The position numbers and the translations under genes are program-made. The notes beneath the pieces were generated by a model, which saw nothing but the letters and a program-made list of their open reading frames with translations, was not told the origin of the DNA and ran no database searches. A DNA stretch of 64,000 nt from Tipula vernalis (taxonomy: Eukaryota; Arthropoda; Insecta; Diptera; Tipulidae): positions 135,015,241 to 135,079,240 of the forward strand of contig OY282559.1 in assembly GCA_958295665.1 (NCBI GenBank), in the 5' to 3' direction. Below, piece by piece: positions 11,013 to 22,140 of the stretch; position 1 is the first letter of the stretch; every line of letters starts with the position of its first letter.

Positions 11013-11622
11013 TACTGTATATGCTGCGAGTCGAGTCGAGTTTAATCCTAGTTTAACTCTCACTATATACGGAGTTGAGTTAAACTCGACTCGACCTAAT
11101 AATTTGTAAAGTCGAGTTAAACTCTACTCTAAAAATGCACTATATACGCATAGAGTAGATTTGAAAAGACAACAACAAAATTAAAGAAAAATTCGTGCAC
11201 CAATATTAAAAAATATTCGTTTTAATTTTTTCAATTAAATTTGTTATTTTATTTTAAATATCTTATTTATTAAGATTTTAGTTAATTAATTTTAATAATA
11301 AATTTTTGTTTTGGTATTGAGTTTTTTATTTTTTCGAAAAAATGACTCCAACATTTCGGTGGTCTATCCCGTAATTTTCATGGAGTTTGATTGAAAATTG
11401 CAATTTTTTAGACATAATATCGCTGGAAAAATTACAATAACATATATGGCGATCTGAAATGATATTTTGTTCCATTTTTTTTTAACTCGGTTTCAATCCT
11501 ATTTGAACTCTGCATATGTTTAACTCTGCAGTATATAGAGTTGGTTAGAAAATAACTCGACTCCGTATATAGTGAGAGTTAAACTCGGATTAAACTCGAC
11601 TCGACTCGCAGCATATACAGTA
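11013..11622. mobile_element. MITE with ~70-bp terminal inverted repeats, TA-flanked
   Basis: The left end from 11013 (TACTGTATATGCTGCGAG, then TCGAGTCGAG) matches the right end to 11622 in reverse complement (CTCGCAGCATATACAGTA). The similarity extends about 70 bp inward through AACTCTCACTATATACGGAG. TA lies on both sides (11011-11012, 11623-11624), as expected for Tc1/mariner-type target use. The interior is AT-rich with further degenerate GAGTTAAACTC motifs and no ORF. Confidence 0.8.
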
Positions 11623-11850
11623 TAATTGTGTAGAGTTGATATTCATGGTTTTATTAGGATTTTTCGTACAAATAGAAATTAAAAGAAAGAAAACAAAATT
11701 ATGTTTTGCATATCGTATTTATGGGGAATTTGATACTGTATATATTTAATCAAATAGCACTGCCAAGAATTTTCATCAACTTAAAATTTATCATCAATGC
11801 CTAGATAAAAATTGCGAAAACATTAAAATGATTTTTTATAAATAATCCTA

Positions 11851-12428
11851 GTGTTCAATCGGGCAAAAATGATAAAAAATATCATGATATTTTTTATCAC
11901 TTTTGGCAATAAACGCACTAATTTATCACACAAAAAAATCAACTTTTTTCTTGTTTCCAGCTGTCAATTTTGAATTTATTTTGTTTATGATATTTTCGGT
12001 ACTTTAATTAAATTAAATTTGCTTTTTTAAGGTATTCATATGGTATTTACACAGTCACCTATTTATTTAAACATAAATGATAATTTATATTTCGAAGTTT
12101 TGTCTGAGAACACAATCACATCAAAACTCAAACTAAAATTATTTGTGTCTCCAATATTTGGATAAAAACCAAATAGTTTCAATATCAAAATAATTTATAA
12201 ACAAAAAATAATTAAAAAATATATAGATTTAATTAAAAACCTGACGACAAAACGAGTTTATTGAATTTTACAAAGCGATTTAAAACAAAACGTAACATTT
12301 AAAATCAATTTATCATTTTTTTATCAATTTTGGTTGTTCAATCGGGTTTGACGTACAGTATTACAAAATGAAGTTAGGGTGGGATAAAATATCATGATAT
12401 TTTTTAGCATTTTTGCCCGATTGAACAC
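11851..12428. mobile_element. MITE with ~46-bp terminal inverted repeats
   Basis: The left end GTGTTCAATCGGGCAAAAAT at 11851 is matched by ATTTTTGCCCGATTGAACAC ending at 12428. The repeats extend inward over a nested palindrome AAAATATCATGATATTTT. A third copy of the terminal motif, GTTCAATCGGG, sits inside at about 12335, hinting at a nested or composite copy. No ORF. I cannot identify a target duplication. Confidence 0.78.
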
Positions 12429-13143
12429 GTCCAATATGGTTTTAGTGTTGGTTGAACCGAAACGAAATAAACAAATTCTATGGATATGTCTATATTTTAC
12501 ACACTTAACTATTCAATGAACGGTTAGAAAAATATGATGACATTTGGGCGTATTAATTCGAACATATATTTGGGCGGATTTATATACAAAAATATTTTCA
12601 AAAATCGAAAACGATATCAGTATCTCCATCTAACACTTCACCGATGAAGTTTGCATGGAAGTACTATATTTATACTATGCCAATACCCACAATTGTGTTG
12701 GTGCTGTATCTTGTAAGTTTTAGCAAATATTGCCGTAAATTCTTTTGTTATATAATTCAAGGCCTATGGTTGACTACATATCACATTTTTATTATAAAAA
12801 TCCAGGAAAATTTTTCTAATAATTTCTGATCATTGCTACTCCATTAACACAATTGTGTAGATTGGTCATTTTCTTATACGATTGACATTATCGCTGTTGC
12901 ATTACGAATATATACACACAATTGTGTATGGTTGTGTTTAACATAAGCAAAGTGAATTTTCAAAATTAGTTTATATTGATACCCACATAATTGTTAATTA
13001 GGGTTAATAAAGGAATTTATGTGTAAGAGATGTACGGTGGGCCGCGGTTCGTCTAAGAGATAGGCCGAAGCCTGTCTGCTTGGCCGAACGAATTAAACAA
13101 TTGTCTTTTCAATATCAAAGAAGGAGTCTAAACACACTCGGTC
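12429..13143. other. Intergenic, recurrent ACACAATTGTGT palindromes
   Basis: No supported gene. The palindrome (A)CACAATTGTGT recurs at about 12689, 12847 and 12915, with a relaxed copy near 12985. Open frames here are short and AT-driven. Confidence 0.45.
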
Positions 13144-13395
13144 ACCCGGTCATGTGATCTTTTTTCGTGGATCGAACTATTTGAAAGAACATCATTGAGG
13201 CGAATTAAAGATACAATGAAATATCTGGATTCTGAAGAATTTGGAGTTACCGATACCGAAATAAACAGTTTCATCAGAACACCCCTTTTCAACACCTACA
13301 AGGCTAAATATCAGAATCTGAATAAGGTATTTCGAAGTTTTCCCATTTCCATAAAAATGTTCAATCAAATACCTACAATTCTGTACAAAAAGTGA
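13144..13395 (+). other. Candidate exon or gene fragment, unidentified
   Basis: An open frame runs from just after a TAA near 13127 to TGA at 13393-13395. It contains a polar, coding-like segment with KYLDSEEFGVTDTEI and FIRTPLFNTYKAKYQNLNK. That segment ends at AAG followed by GTATTT (13326 onward), a plausible splice donor, after which composition turns intron-like. No convincing acceptor is seen upstream. It could be an exon of a host gene or a scrap of an unrecognised element; I do not recognise the protein. Confidence 0.3.
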
Positions 13396-15250
13396 TCGAA
13401 TGTAGGGAGTACAGGTATGCGATTTGGAAAATATTAAAAGAAAATTTCTTTTCACAAAATCATTCACCATAAAGGGTAAAATAATATAACACATAAAAAT
13501 CCTGGGACATTATATATAGCACTGTATGTATGTACATAACATATATGTATATACGTAGAGAGAGAATTATACATATTACGATAATAAAAAGAAAAATAAA
13601 CAGCGATGCTAATTAAACTCACACAAAGAAAAGTTTTTTTTGCTGCTGCTGCTTTCCAAGTAGTAATGTTGCGGGATTTTTCCTCTTTTTTTTTTTTTTT
13701 TGTGTATTTTCTTCCTAATTTTAACGTTTTTTCCTTGGGTTTTCTTTTTGTATGATGTGTTGTTGTGTTTGGTGTGTGGTGGAGAACGAAAAAAGGGTGG
13801 CGGCTAGGTAGTGAAAAACTGAAAAGAATTATAAATTTGTACACTGTACATATATAGATTTTAGCTTTTAACTACTTTACTTATATGTTATGTACATCAC
13901 CATCATCATATGTATACAGTTTATATATGTAGAATTTATATACACGTACATATGGAAAATGGAGATGTGAAATGTATGTACATCTGTGTCGTGGAAATTT
14001 AAAAAAAAAAAAAATTAAATTTTCTTGTGTGATATGTGTGTGAGTGGGGGCGACTTTTTATTTTAATTTTTATTTTGTTGTTGTTGCTGTATATACTTTC
14101 CCAAAGTTTTTCGGGGGTTTTAATGAATTTTAATTTTTTTTTTTGTTTTTTTTTTTGCTCTAAGAAAATATTAAGAAAGGGTTATTTATTCATGTGAGTT
14201 TTACTTATTTTTATGTAAAATAGATGGTGGTTGGTTATTTTTCTTATGAACAACATATATGTTGTGTGTATGCTTGATTATAAGTATGTATATACACATG
14301 TGTATGTACTTATATGTTTTCTTATATTAATGAGTCCTTTTTTTTGTTGGTATTTAGCATATAATATGTAAGTAGAAAGTAGGAGGTATTGATTTTTTAG
14401 TATATTTATAAAATTGTATATTTTGTAAGGTGGTTGGTGATTTTTCCTTGGAAACCATTATAATATAACCATTATATAGTATGTACATGTGGGGGATGTT
14501 CAGAACAGAAAAGAATTAATATCTTTACAGTATATCACCCTTCATATAACCGACTGAGAAAATAATATTGAAACAATTCTTAATTATCAAAATTTTTAAA
14601 ATTCACATCCATTCAAAATCTTGACATATAAACCACCCCCACAGAATTTTTAATGAAAAATATATGTATATCCAGCATACAATATATACATAAAACATAA
14701 AAATAAAACTTTTTTTTTTGTGTTATTATTTTTCAAAACTCCATCTTTATTAAAAAAAAACAATTTTTTTTTTTGCTCACATATTCACACAATAATATAT
14801 ACACATACGTACAATAAAAAATTTCTTTTAATTTATCTTATTTCAAATTAAAATAAAAGCAAAATTTTAACTAAAAAGTAAATTAAAATAAAATTTTAGC
14901 GCAAAATAAAAAAAGTTTTTTTTTCTATTGTGTTACAATATTTTGTATACTGTGCTGTACGTTATATGAATATGAGCTTTTATTGTATATAGAAACTTTT
15001 TTTTTTTTTTTTTTTTTGGGTGGTTTAGAGGGCTGGAAATATGTAGTTTCAGTTCAAATTTATCTTGATCCGAAATAAACTGTGATTTATATTTTATTAG
15101 AGATCCTGGATTATTTGAAAATTGCCTGAGTTTTTTGTATTGTATTTAATCATCTAATCTTAGTGGAATCCAGACTTTCAAATCGGACTTTCACAAGATC
15201 TGAAGTCAAAAATTTAATTTTGCATTTAAAAAATAGTATTTTAGGTACGA
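13396..15250. other. AT-rich, homopolymer-rich non-coding sequence
   Basis: Dense T and A runs (for example 13683-13701, 14998-15016) and ATGTACATATGTATAT-type repeats, as in fly introns and 3' UTRs. No supported gene. Confidence 0.6.
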
Positions 15251-15547
15251 ATATGTGGAACTGTCACTCAGAAAAAAATACTATAAAATCAATGGGAATT
15301 TTTATTGAATCAATGAGTTTTTACTATTAAAATTAGTCAAGGCGATCTCTCCTTATTATTGATATACATGTGGGATCACCCTGTACAGAAAACACCTATT
15401 CAAAACGGGATACAAAAGACTGGTTTTCTTTCTGTCTTCAGAGGGAAATATAGCCACACAACATAAAATAAAGTCAATCATTGTTGGGAAGTTTCATTTG
15501 ATTCTTTAGTTTTATTTAAAGAAAAACCGTACATTTTTCCCAAACTT

Positions 15548-15565
15548 TGGGGGCTCAACCGGGAT
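15548..15565 (+). other. Primer-binding site, tRNA-Pro, of an old LTR element
   Basis: TGGGGGCTCAACCGGGAT is complementary to the 3' end of tRNA-Pro (acceptor GGCTCA/TGAGCC plus CCA) as I know the fly tRNA. The 5' LTR should end just upstream, near 15545. Its start is not fixed; TGTGGGATCACC at 15369 is one candidate. No matching 3' LTR was found beyond 30900, so the older element has probably lost it. Confidence 0.65.
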
Positions 15566-15942
15566 CATTGCGATCCAACGCCTATATCCATTTTGCAATA
15601 AAATTAATTTGGCATTCCCATTTTTATAATTTCGAGAATTATTACGATAAGTAAAAACATATGTTACGTCTTATTGTAAGTGATTTTGATCGATTTTTGT
15701 TAGTGCTAATGAAATGTGTTGTATATTGTATTGGTATATTATTTAATTTTAGTATATACGGTAGTTGTGATAGTTGCGCAATGTGATTGTGATAAAAATA
15801 AAGTGATATTTTAGACATTTAAAAAGATTGATGAATTAAACAAAAAAGATAAAATAGAAATGTATGAATAACTGAACTTTAAAACCGTTATAATAAACTG
15901 TTATCTGATCTAGCATGTGGTTAACTAAGAATACCGTAAAGT

Positions 15943-16071
15943 GTGAAAACTATTAGTGACTACTTAAACAAAAACGATCCAAAGTCAAAAGTTTTAATTA
16001 AAAGTTTGGAAATAATAAATTTAAATTTAAGAAAAAAGACAATAAAAACATTTGGTGGATTTAGAAGGTAC
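15943..16071 (+). pseudogene. 5' gag remnant of the old gypsy-type element
   Basis: About 40 codons (SDYLNKNDPKSKVLIKSL to FGGFRR) precede the LINE insertion point. Position between the tRNA-Pro site and the gag remnant beyond the LINE suggests the N-terminal side of gag. It is too short to identify by sequence alone. Confidence 0.35.
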
Positions 16072-16268
16072 CTTTTTGAATTTCTGATCTCAAATAATGT
16101 AGACATTGTCAATAGGGGAAGGAAACCTAATTTTATAAATGCGATTAGGCAAGAGGTCCTAGATTTGACACTTGCTAGTCTGCATTTCAGCGACTTGGTC
16201 AAAAATTGGCATGTATCTGAAGAGGCCTCATTATCGGATCACTTGCACAACTCTGCAGGAAAGTAAAT
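16072..16268 (+). pseudogene. LINE endonuclease C-terminal fragment
   Basis: Reads NVDIVNRGRKPNFINAIRQE, then a LASLHFSDLV segment and finally EASLSDH. The terminal SLSDH is the conserved last motif of LINE apurinic endonucleases. The domain's earlier catalytic motifs are absent because the copy is 5'-truncated. Confidence 0.75.
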
Positions 16269-17310
16269 ATGGTTTTTATACTAAAAGGGGGAGGGAGTCA
16301 TCCAGCCACCCAGGCCAGGGCATATCGGCCAATTAGCCTCACATCGTTTCTATTGAAGACGATGAAAAAAATCCTGAACTATCAAATAAGAAGTGAGGTC
16401 CTTGGAAAAAATTCGTTGCATCGGAACCAGTTTGTGTATCAAGCTGGTAAATCCACTGTGATAGCCCTTAGCGGTCTAGTCACGAGGATTAAAAAGCAGT
16501 GACATATAAAGAAATTGCCCTTTGTGCCTTTGTGGACATTGAGGGGGCGTTTGATGCAGCAATGGAAAAAGGGTTCCGCTTTCTACAATTAGGTGGATCC
16601 ATTCCATGCTGGAACATCGTGAGATTACTGCCATACTATGTGGCGAGTCAGTAACCATCAGGGCCGTAAAGGGCTGTCCCTAAGGAGGCGTACTATCTCC
16701 ACTTTTGTGGTCATCGGTTATTGACAGACTACTGATTCTTCTGAGTAGCCATGGGTTTGATGTCTAGGGCTATGCGGATAATGTGGCTATCATTTCAGAG
16801 GCAAGGTTGATGAGGTCATTTCTGATCGCATGCAAAATGCACTCAACATAATATGGCAGTGGGTGGTCTTACCAGGAAGGACTCAGTGTCAATCCAAACA
16901 AAACTGTCATTGTTCCTTTAACGAGGAGGAACAATCTCGCGCTTACAGCTCCCTCGTTGAACGGTACTACTGTTCCTTTTCCAGCTAGGTTAAATATCTA
17001 GGGGTTATCCTAGATCAAAAACTGAATTGGAAGCAACATTTGTTGAAAGTTCAAAATTGAGCCATCAAGGCTTTCTGGGCATGTCAAAGACTCTATGGGC
17101 GTACTTGGGGACTACAACTAAAAATGATCTTTTGGTCATTTCTTACAATCACTAGGCCTCTATTCACCTATTCATTGGTGGTATGGTGGCCTAAAACTGG
17201 GCAGAAGGCAACGCAAACTTTATTGAATAAGGTTCAGCATGCAAATGTTGCATCGGTGTTACGGGCTCCATATAAACATGTCCAACCGCTGCGATGGAGT
17301 CACTGCTAGG
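16269..17310 (+). pseudogene. LINE reverse transcriptase, degraded
   Basis: Recognisable blocks are AYRPISLTSFLLKTM, then NQFVYQAGKSTVIALSGLV, FVDIEGAFD (about 16530-16560) and GYADNVAIIS (about 16765-16795), spread over several frames with stops. The second aspartate of the catalytic F/YADD box is asparagine here. The linker between endonuclease and RT is shortened, suggesting an internal deletion near 16265. Confidence 0.8.
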
Positions 17311-17397
17311 ACTGATACCGTGACACCTGCATGTTAAAAAGGATGCTGCAGTTATGGCCCTGAAGATGCAGGCGAAAGAAAATATCAACCAGGCAAT

Positions 17398-18295
17398 ATG
17401 GTGGGTCATCTGGAAATCCTTAAGGAATTTCAGACAGACCCTACCAAAGGAATGCTTTTCGACTGTATGCCAGCTAAACTAGACTTCCACAAAACATTCT
17501 GTGTTAGGTTACCTGACCGGGATGTGTTGAGTGCAGGTGGATCATCCTTTGAGCGAGGGTCCATGGTATGGTTTACAGATGGATCAAAAACGGAAGATGG
17601 GGCGGGAATAGGAATACACAGGAGTGGCACTACCCTCTCGAAGTCCTTGGGTACCAATGCTACCGTTTTTCAAGCAGAAGTACATGCTATAGAACTTTGC
17701 GCTAGGATAGGCATAGCAAAAGGCCTAAACGATGCACAGATTTATATTGTATCAGACAGCCAATAGGCCTTAAAGGCTCTTAGGTCTTGTATCGTTGAGT
17801 CAAGGCTATTATGGGATTGTCTGAAGGGTATTAAACATCTGGCAGTCTCAAATAAGGTAACACTTATGTGGATGCCTAATCATACTGGAATCAAAGGAAA
17901 TGAGGCAGCTGATGGCCTTGCCCGTGAGGGTTCTGCTTCTCCATTTATTGGACCACAACCCTTCTGCGGCGTTACTAAGGGACACCTTAAAGAAGCGGTA
18001 AAAACGCAGGGAGGATGTTTAAAAGTCCTCCTACTGGCGCAGAATTCCAGGTTTGCGACAGGCGAAGAAATTTATATCACCTTCGTCTGTCAGGGTTAAG
18101 GAGTGTCTTGAACTTAGGAAACCTGAGTTGAGGCTGCTTACTGGCTTCATCACAGGTCATGTCCCCTTAAGGTATCACCCTAATATGATGGACCTACGTA
18201 TGACAGATGCTTCTGCGATCTGGAAGCGGAATCAGCGGAACATGTTCTGTGTTAATGCCCAGCCATTTTCCAGCAAAGACTGCAACATCTAGGAG
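17398..18295 (+). pseudogene. LINE RNase H and C-terminal tail
   Basis: MVWFTDGSKTEDGAGIGI near 17564 carries the first RNase H aspartate. VFQAEVHAIELCA supplies the glutamate, and IVSDSQ at about 17751 the second aspartate, followed at once by a stop (TAG at 17764). After it, WMPNHTGIKGNEAADGLA (about 17868-17921) supplies the His/Asp end. A GPQPFCG motif follows, as in related LINEs, then a poorly kept tail. Confidence 0.8.
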
Positions 18296-18483
18296 GGAGA
18301 ACAATGTGCCCGGATAGTATGTATCTTGTACCGGCCAGTAATATTATCAGATTCATTAAGAGCCTGAATATTGACTGGCAGGATAATTAAGTAGGGTCCA
18401 ACACAATAGATCTTTTAGGTCGCAGTGCGAGGTGACTTATCGCCCACATGGCCCTTCAATCAATAATAATAATAATAAGGTGC

Positions 18484-18891
18484 TTGAACAGTGAAAATTA
18501 TACCGTTTAATTAAAACAACATTAGTTTTTGATTGAAGCCATGGCGAAAAAAATAAGAAAATTAATAGCATTATGAACTTTGATGAATGTGGCACGTCAT
18601 TTTCCGTGAGCGGGAAAATTGATGAATTAATAGGAATGTTGCAAAATAACGCTGAAATCCATTCTAAGATGACAGCGCAAATAAAATAACCGAAAGGGAT
18701 ATTACAAGAATATTTCTTAGCTATGCGAGAGCTGGGTGGATTAACAAAAATGGCCGACATTGATAAAGAAGTAAACCAAACCATATTATATAGCGCAACT
18801 TCAGTAAGAGAGTTCAAGAAAAAGCTTGAGATAAAACAAAAATTCAAATCGAGGCCGAAGTTTTGGTCATAGTGTCCCAAATTGTAGCAAA
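18484..18891 (+). pseudogene. Old gypsy-type element: gag 3' part (CsRn1-like)
   Basis: Frames broken by stops read KIDELIGMLQNNAEIHSKM, then LQEYFLAMRELGG and NQTILYSATSVREFKKKLEI. This pattern I know from gag of CsRn1-clade gypsy elements of insects. A zinc-knuckle half, GHSVPNC, lies at about 18868-18888 in a shifted frame. It continues the element whose 5' end lies beyond the LINE. Confidence 0.6.
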
Positions 18892-19236
18892 ATGAATCTT
18901 AATAACACCAATCCCGAGAATATCTCAGCATCGAATACATGGTCTGCCGCGGCAACGTCGATTGAGGAAGATTTTATCAATGGAAGGAGTATTAAATATT
19001 TAAAGATAAGCAACTTTGATGTAAAAGCCTTGATTGATATAGGGAGTGACATCACTTGTATTGCTAAGAGTATTTACGACGACTTGGGAGGTCCAAAACT
19101 TAATGGAAATAGTACCACTATTAAAGGTGTTGGTAACTTAGTAATGGTTACTACTTGTACATTTAATGGACTTTTGGATATTGATGGTGAGATATTTGAT
19201 GTTCGTGTTCATATATCCTACTTATTATTTGAGTAA
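18892..19236 (+). pseudogene. Old gypsy-type element: aspartic protease
   Basis: VKALIDIGSDITCIAKSIYD is the active-site region of a retropepsin, but the catalytic triad D-T/S-G reads D-I-G. The flanking strand pattern (TIKGVGN, TCTFNGLLDI) fits the family. The frame ends at 19236 in LLFE, where pol sequence seems to have been deleted: almost no RT remains before the RNase H segment. Confidence 0.65.
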
Positions 19237-19827
19237 GCGAACTAAAAAGCCGAAGAAAACTATAGTAGCTACGAGTTGGAAGTACTGGCCATAGTAAACT
19301 CATTAAAGATGTTCCGGGTGTACCTGCTAGGTATTCCGTTTAAGATAGTTACAGATTTCGCTGCGTTTAAAGCTACAATGAAGAAGAGGGATTTGCTGCC
19401 ACGAATTGTTTCTTCAAGATTTTGATTATACTATCGAACATAGGAGTGCTACCAAGATCAGACATTCAGACGCATTGAGTCGATATCCAATAATATGTTA
19501 AAATTTCTCAACAGACCGATGAGCACATATACCTGTTAAAGAAATGTCTAGAGAAAGGACCAGTCAAAAAATATTGCTTATATGGAGGAGTAGTCTATCG
19601 CATTGAAGATGATGGCCGCAATTTTTTGTGAAAAAAGAGAAGACACACGAAATAGGTCATTTTGGTTTAAGAAAACAATTTAATTGCTCAAACGAGAATA
19701 TTATGTACCTGGCTTGTTGGCAAAAACTCAAAATGTAATTCATAATTGCGTACCTTGTATTCTATCCGAACGAAAGATGGGCGCAAACAAGAAGGTTTGT
19801 TAAATCCTATACCAAAAGAAGAGTTAC
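19237..19827 (+). pseudogene. Old gypsy-type element: RNase H end and integrase start
   Basis: Across shifting frames I read SSYELEVLAIVNSLKMFRVY (RNase H), then a DALSRYP box near 19470. Integrase N-terminal pieces follow: THEIGHFG and, at about 19735-19805, the Cys pair region of the HHCC finger. Sequence stops at the insertion of the 10.4-kb element at 19832. Confidence 0.65.
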
Positions 19828-19831
19828 CGCT
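19828..19831. repeat. Target-site duplication CGCT (left)
   Basis: CGCT precedes the left LTR and recurs at 30262-30265 after the right LTR, defining the ends of the insertion. Confidence 0.85.
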
Positions 19832-22020
19832 TGTAACGGAACGGACGTGAAGTCACTCCGTTAACAGATATCCATGCCACTTGTTGTTCCTGGGCGGTCA
19901 TTGGCCGGCTAAGGCTCAGGGGAAAGGCGTGGGGTTTGCCAGGAACATGGCACGGATCTAGTTGAACCGCGGGAAGGGAAGGAGGCAGGATGTGGGAGAA
20001 TGGAATAGGCGGGGAGGTGGATTGCGACGACTCACATCTCGCTTTGGGGCTGGGTTAGGAGAGTCCTGAACTCATCCTAAATGGGGCTTATCTCGCCATC
20101 TTAATTTAGCACAAAAAAAATAAAATCGGATGAGAGAGAGAGAGAGAGAGAGCTGTAAGAAAAATTTATATAATAAAAAAAATTCAAATAAAAAAATAAA
20201 AAAATATGAACATGTGAAAATATGGCAAACAAATTATATTTCAGGACTAATTAATATTGGTGAATTTTTTGTAAACTGACAAATAATGTATAAATCAATA
20301 ATAATATGTATAAAATAATCCAATTGGAAAAAAATTGAATAAAAAAAATGGTAAAAATGCACCATGAAATTACTAAATACTAACAAAAGAATCTTAATAA
20401 ACTATTTTAAAGTCCGGATTTAAGTTTCTTAACTTAACCATTTACTGGTATTTAACTGACAAATGACTTAAAAGGTAATGAATTAATATGTATAATGTAT
20501 ATATATATATATATATATATATATGTAATGTAGAATGTATATGTTATGTATTGTATATATATATATATATATATATATTTCTTTTTAATTAATTTTTTTT
20601 TTTTATAATAATGATTAAGATGGAAACAAATGAAAATTTATTGTAAAAAAATATTTAATTTAATATTGACAAAATGGGAAATGTTTGATTACGTAATTAA
20701 TTCAATAAATAACTACAATATACATAATTATGTAATAATAATACAAAAAAATGATACTTAAAGTTGAATCAGATGATTGCTTTCCGGATAATGGGGTCCA
20801 CACCATTAGTATAACATTTATTATATTTTCTATGATTTTTCTTATGATTAGTTTATTTTTTCCAAATTTGAATATTATTTCATTCTACACCAACGAACAC
20901 TTTGCAAAGTAATTATAATTTTTTTTGCAAACAACATAGATATTGTCCACTACATAACACAGTAAGACTATGATTAACACGGTTAACAGTTTTTCTCTTT
21001 TTTTTTTTTTTTTTACCGTTTAAAGTTTAAACTTAAGTTTATCAATTATAACATAATTATATATCACACTTGAATGATTGATATTTTCAATTTTTATTAA
21101 TTTCTTAATTATTGTTCACTAATTTCTAAACTTTATATTATATATATATATTTTATTGTTCAAAAAAATTCACCAATGATAAGGCAAGGACAGTTAGTAT
21201 ATAATTTAATGATTGTTCGTTTTAGCATTTTGGTATTAAATTATCAATAACGGTTTTACAACGTAAGAAACACCGAGATGATATACCGCTTTACCATAAA
21301 TTCACTTATGACAAAAATAACAGTTCATTGTATAAAAATAGAAGAAATCATAAAAGTTATCACTTGAACGATATATATTAGATATATTTAGCTAAGACGC
21401 GATCCCCACGCGTATATTATTTTTACAGGGATTCTTCACAAAAAAAAATAAAGAAGAAAAAAAAAAAATCGACTTAAATTTTCCTAAGCATTAGGCTTGC
21501 GCTCACGCACCAAAAAAAAAAAAAATTATTTTTTTTTTTTTTGTTTTAAAAAATAGAAAATACCCGACTTCCTCGAGCTCCAAAACTTAACTGCCTCCAA
21601 AAAAAACCACGCCATGCACGTCGGTCGTCAATCGCCCACATCAGAAGAGGAAAAAAAAAATGCATCAGCATAAAAAGGAATTAGAAAATTAGATTATAAA
21701 ATATGTACTTGGTAATATCAGAAAAAAATTAAAAAGATAAGAACCCAAGTGAAAAATGAGCTTCGTGAAACTCAGAAAAATGAAAATTCTCATGCGTTGA
21801 TATATAGCTGACTTGCTTGATTTCCGTAGAGGAATGCTCGACCTAATTGAGCACAAGTAGTCACATGAGATAGGAATTTATTATCTGTTTTAGGCAGACA
21901 GATAATTGGTTGTTCGCAATACCAACAACCATGGGAAAGAATGTGGACAGTACGTATAGTACAGGTAAAATAGGCGATGACTTAAGAAAATTGGAGGTAC
22001 GCCAATTGACTGGCGTAACA
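19832..22020 (-). repeat. 3' LTR of the 10.4-kb element
   Basis: 2189 bp, TGTAACGG at the left edge and GGCGTAACA at the right edge on the plus strand. It contains (GA)n at about 20134-20152, AT arrays at about 20495-20524 and 20555-20578, and many A/T runs, which explains its lack of ORFs. The outer end holds a small palindrome, ACGCCAGTCAATTGGCGT in element orientation. I see no clean polypurine tract beside its inner edge. Confidence 0.92.
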
Positions 22021-22140
22021 AACGTGGGGACGTCCCACACCCTAGATGAGTCTCAAAAGCCGGGCAAGACAAAACGAGGAAGCCGAACGGCAGACCCTTA
22101 GGGATCGCCGCATCCTTAGAATGTGTAGAATGCGTTGGTA

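Larger units (their letters stand above)
16072..18476 (+). mobile_element. 5'-truncated I/LOA-type LINE inserted in the old gypsy element
   Basis: Holds, in order, the end of an apurinic-type endonuclease, a reverse transcriptase and a C-terminal RNase H, finishing in (TAA)n at about 18460-18476. An RNase H after the RT and a TAA-repeat tail are features of I/LOA-type non-LTR elements. Matching AAGGTRC at 16065-16071 (AAGGTAC) and 18477-18483 (AAGGTGC) may be the target duplication. The coding region has many stops and frame changes, so it is long dead. Confidence 0.8.

Noticed and set aside
12644..12829. 61-codon hydrophobic ORF
   Set aside because: Hydrophobic residues follow from AT-rich codons; there is no homologous partner or context, unlike the leader micro-ORFs.
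13464..13844. 126-codon minus-strand frame
   Set aside because: Composition is driven by A/T tracts (polylysine, poly-Phe) in non-coding-looking sequence.
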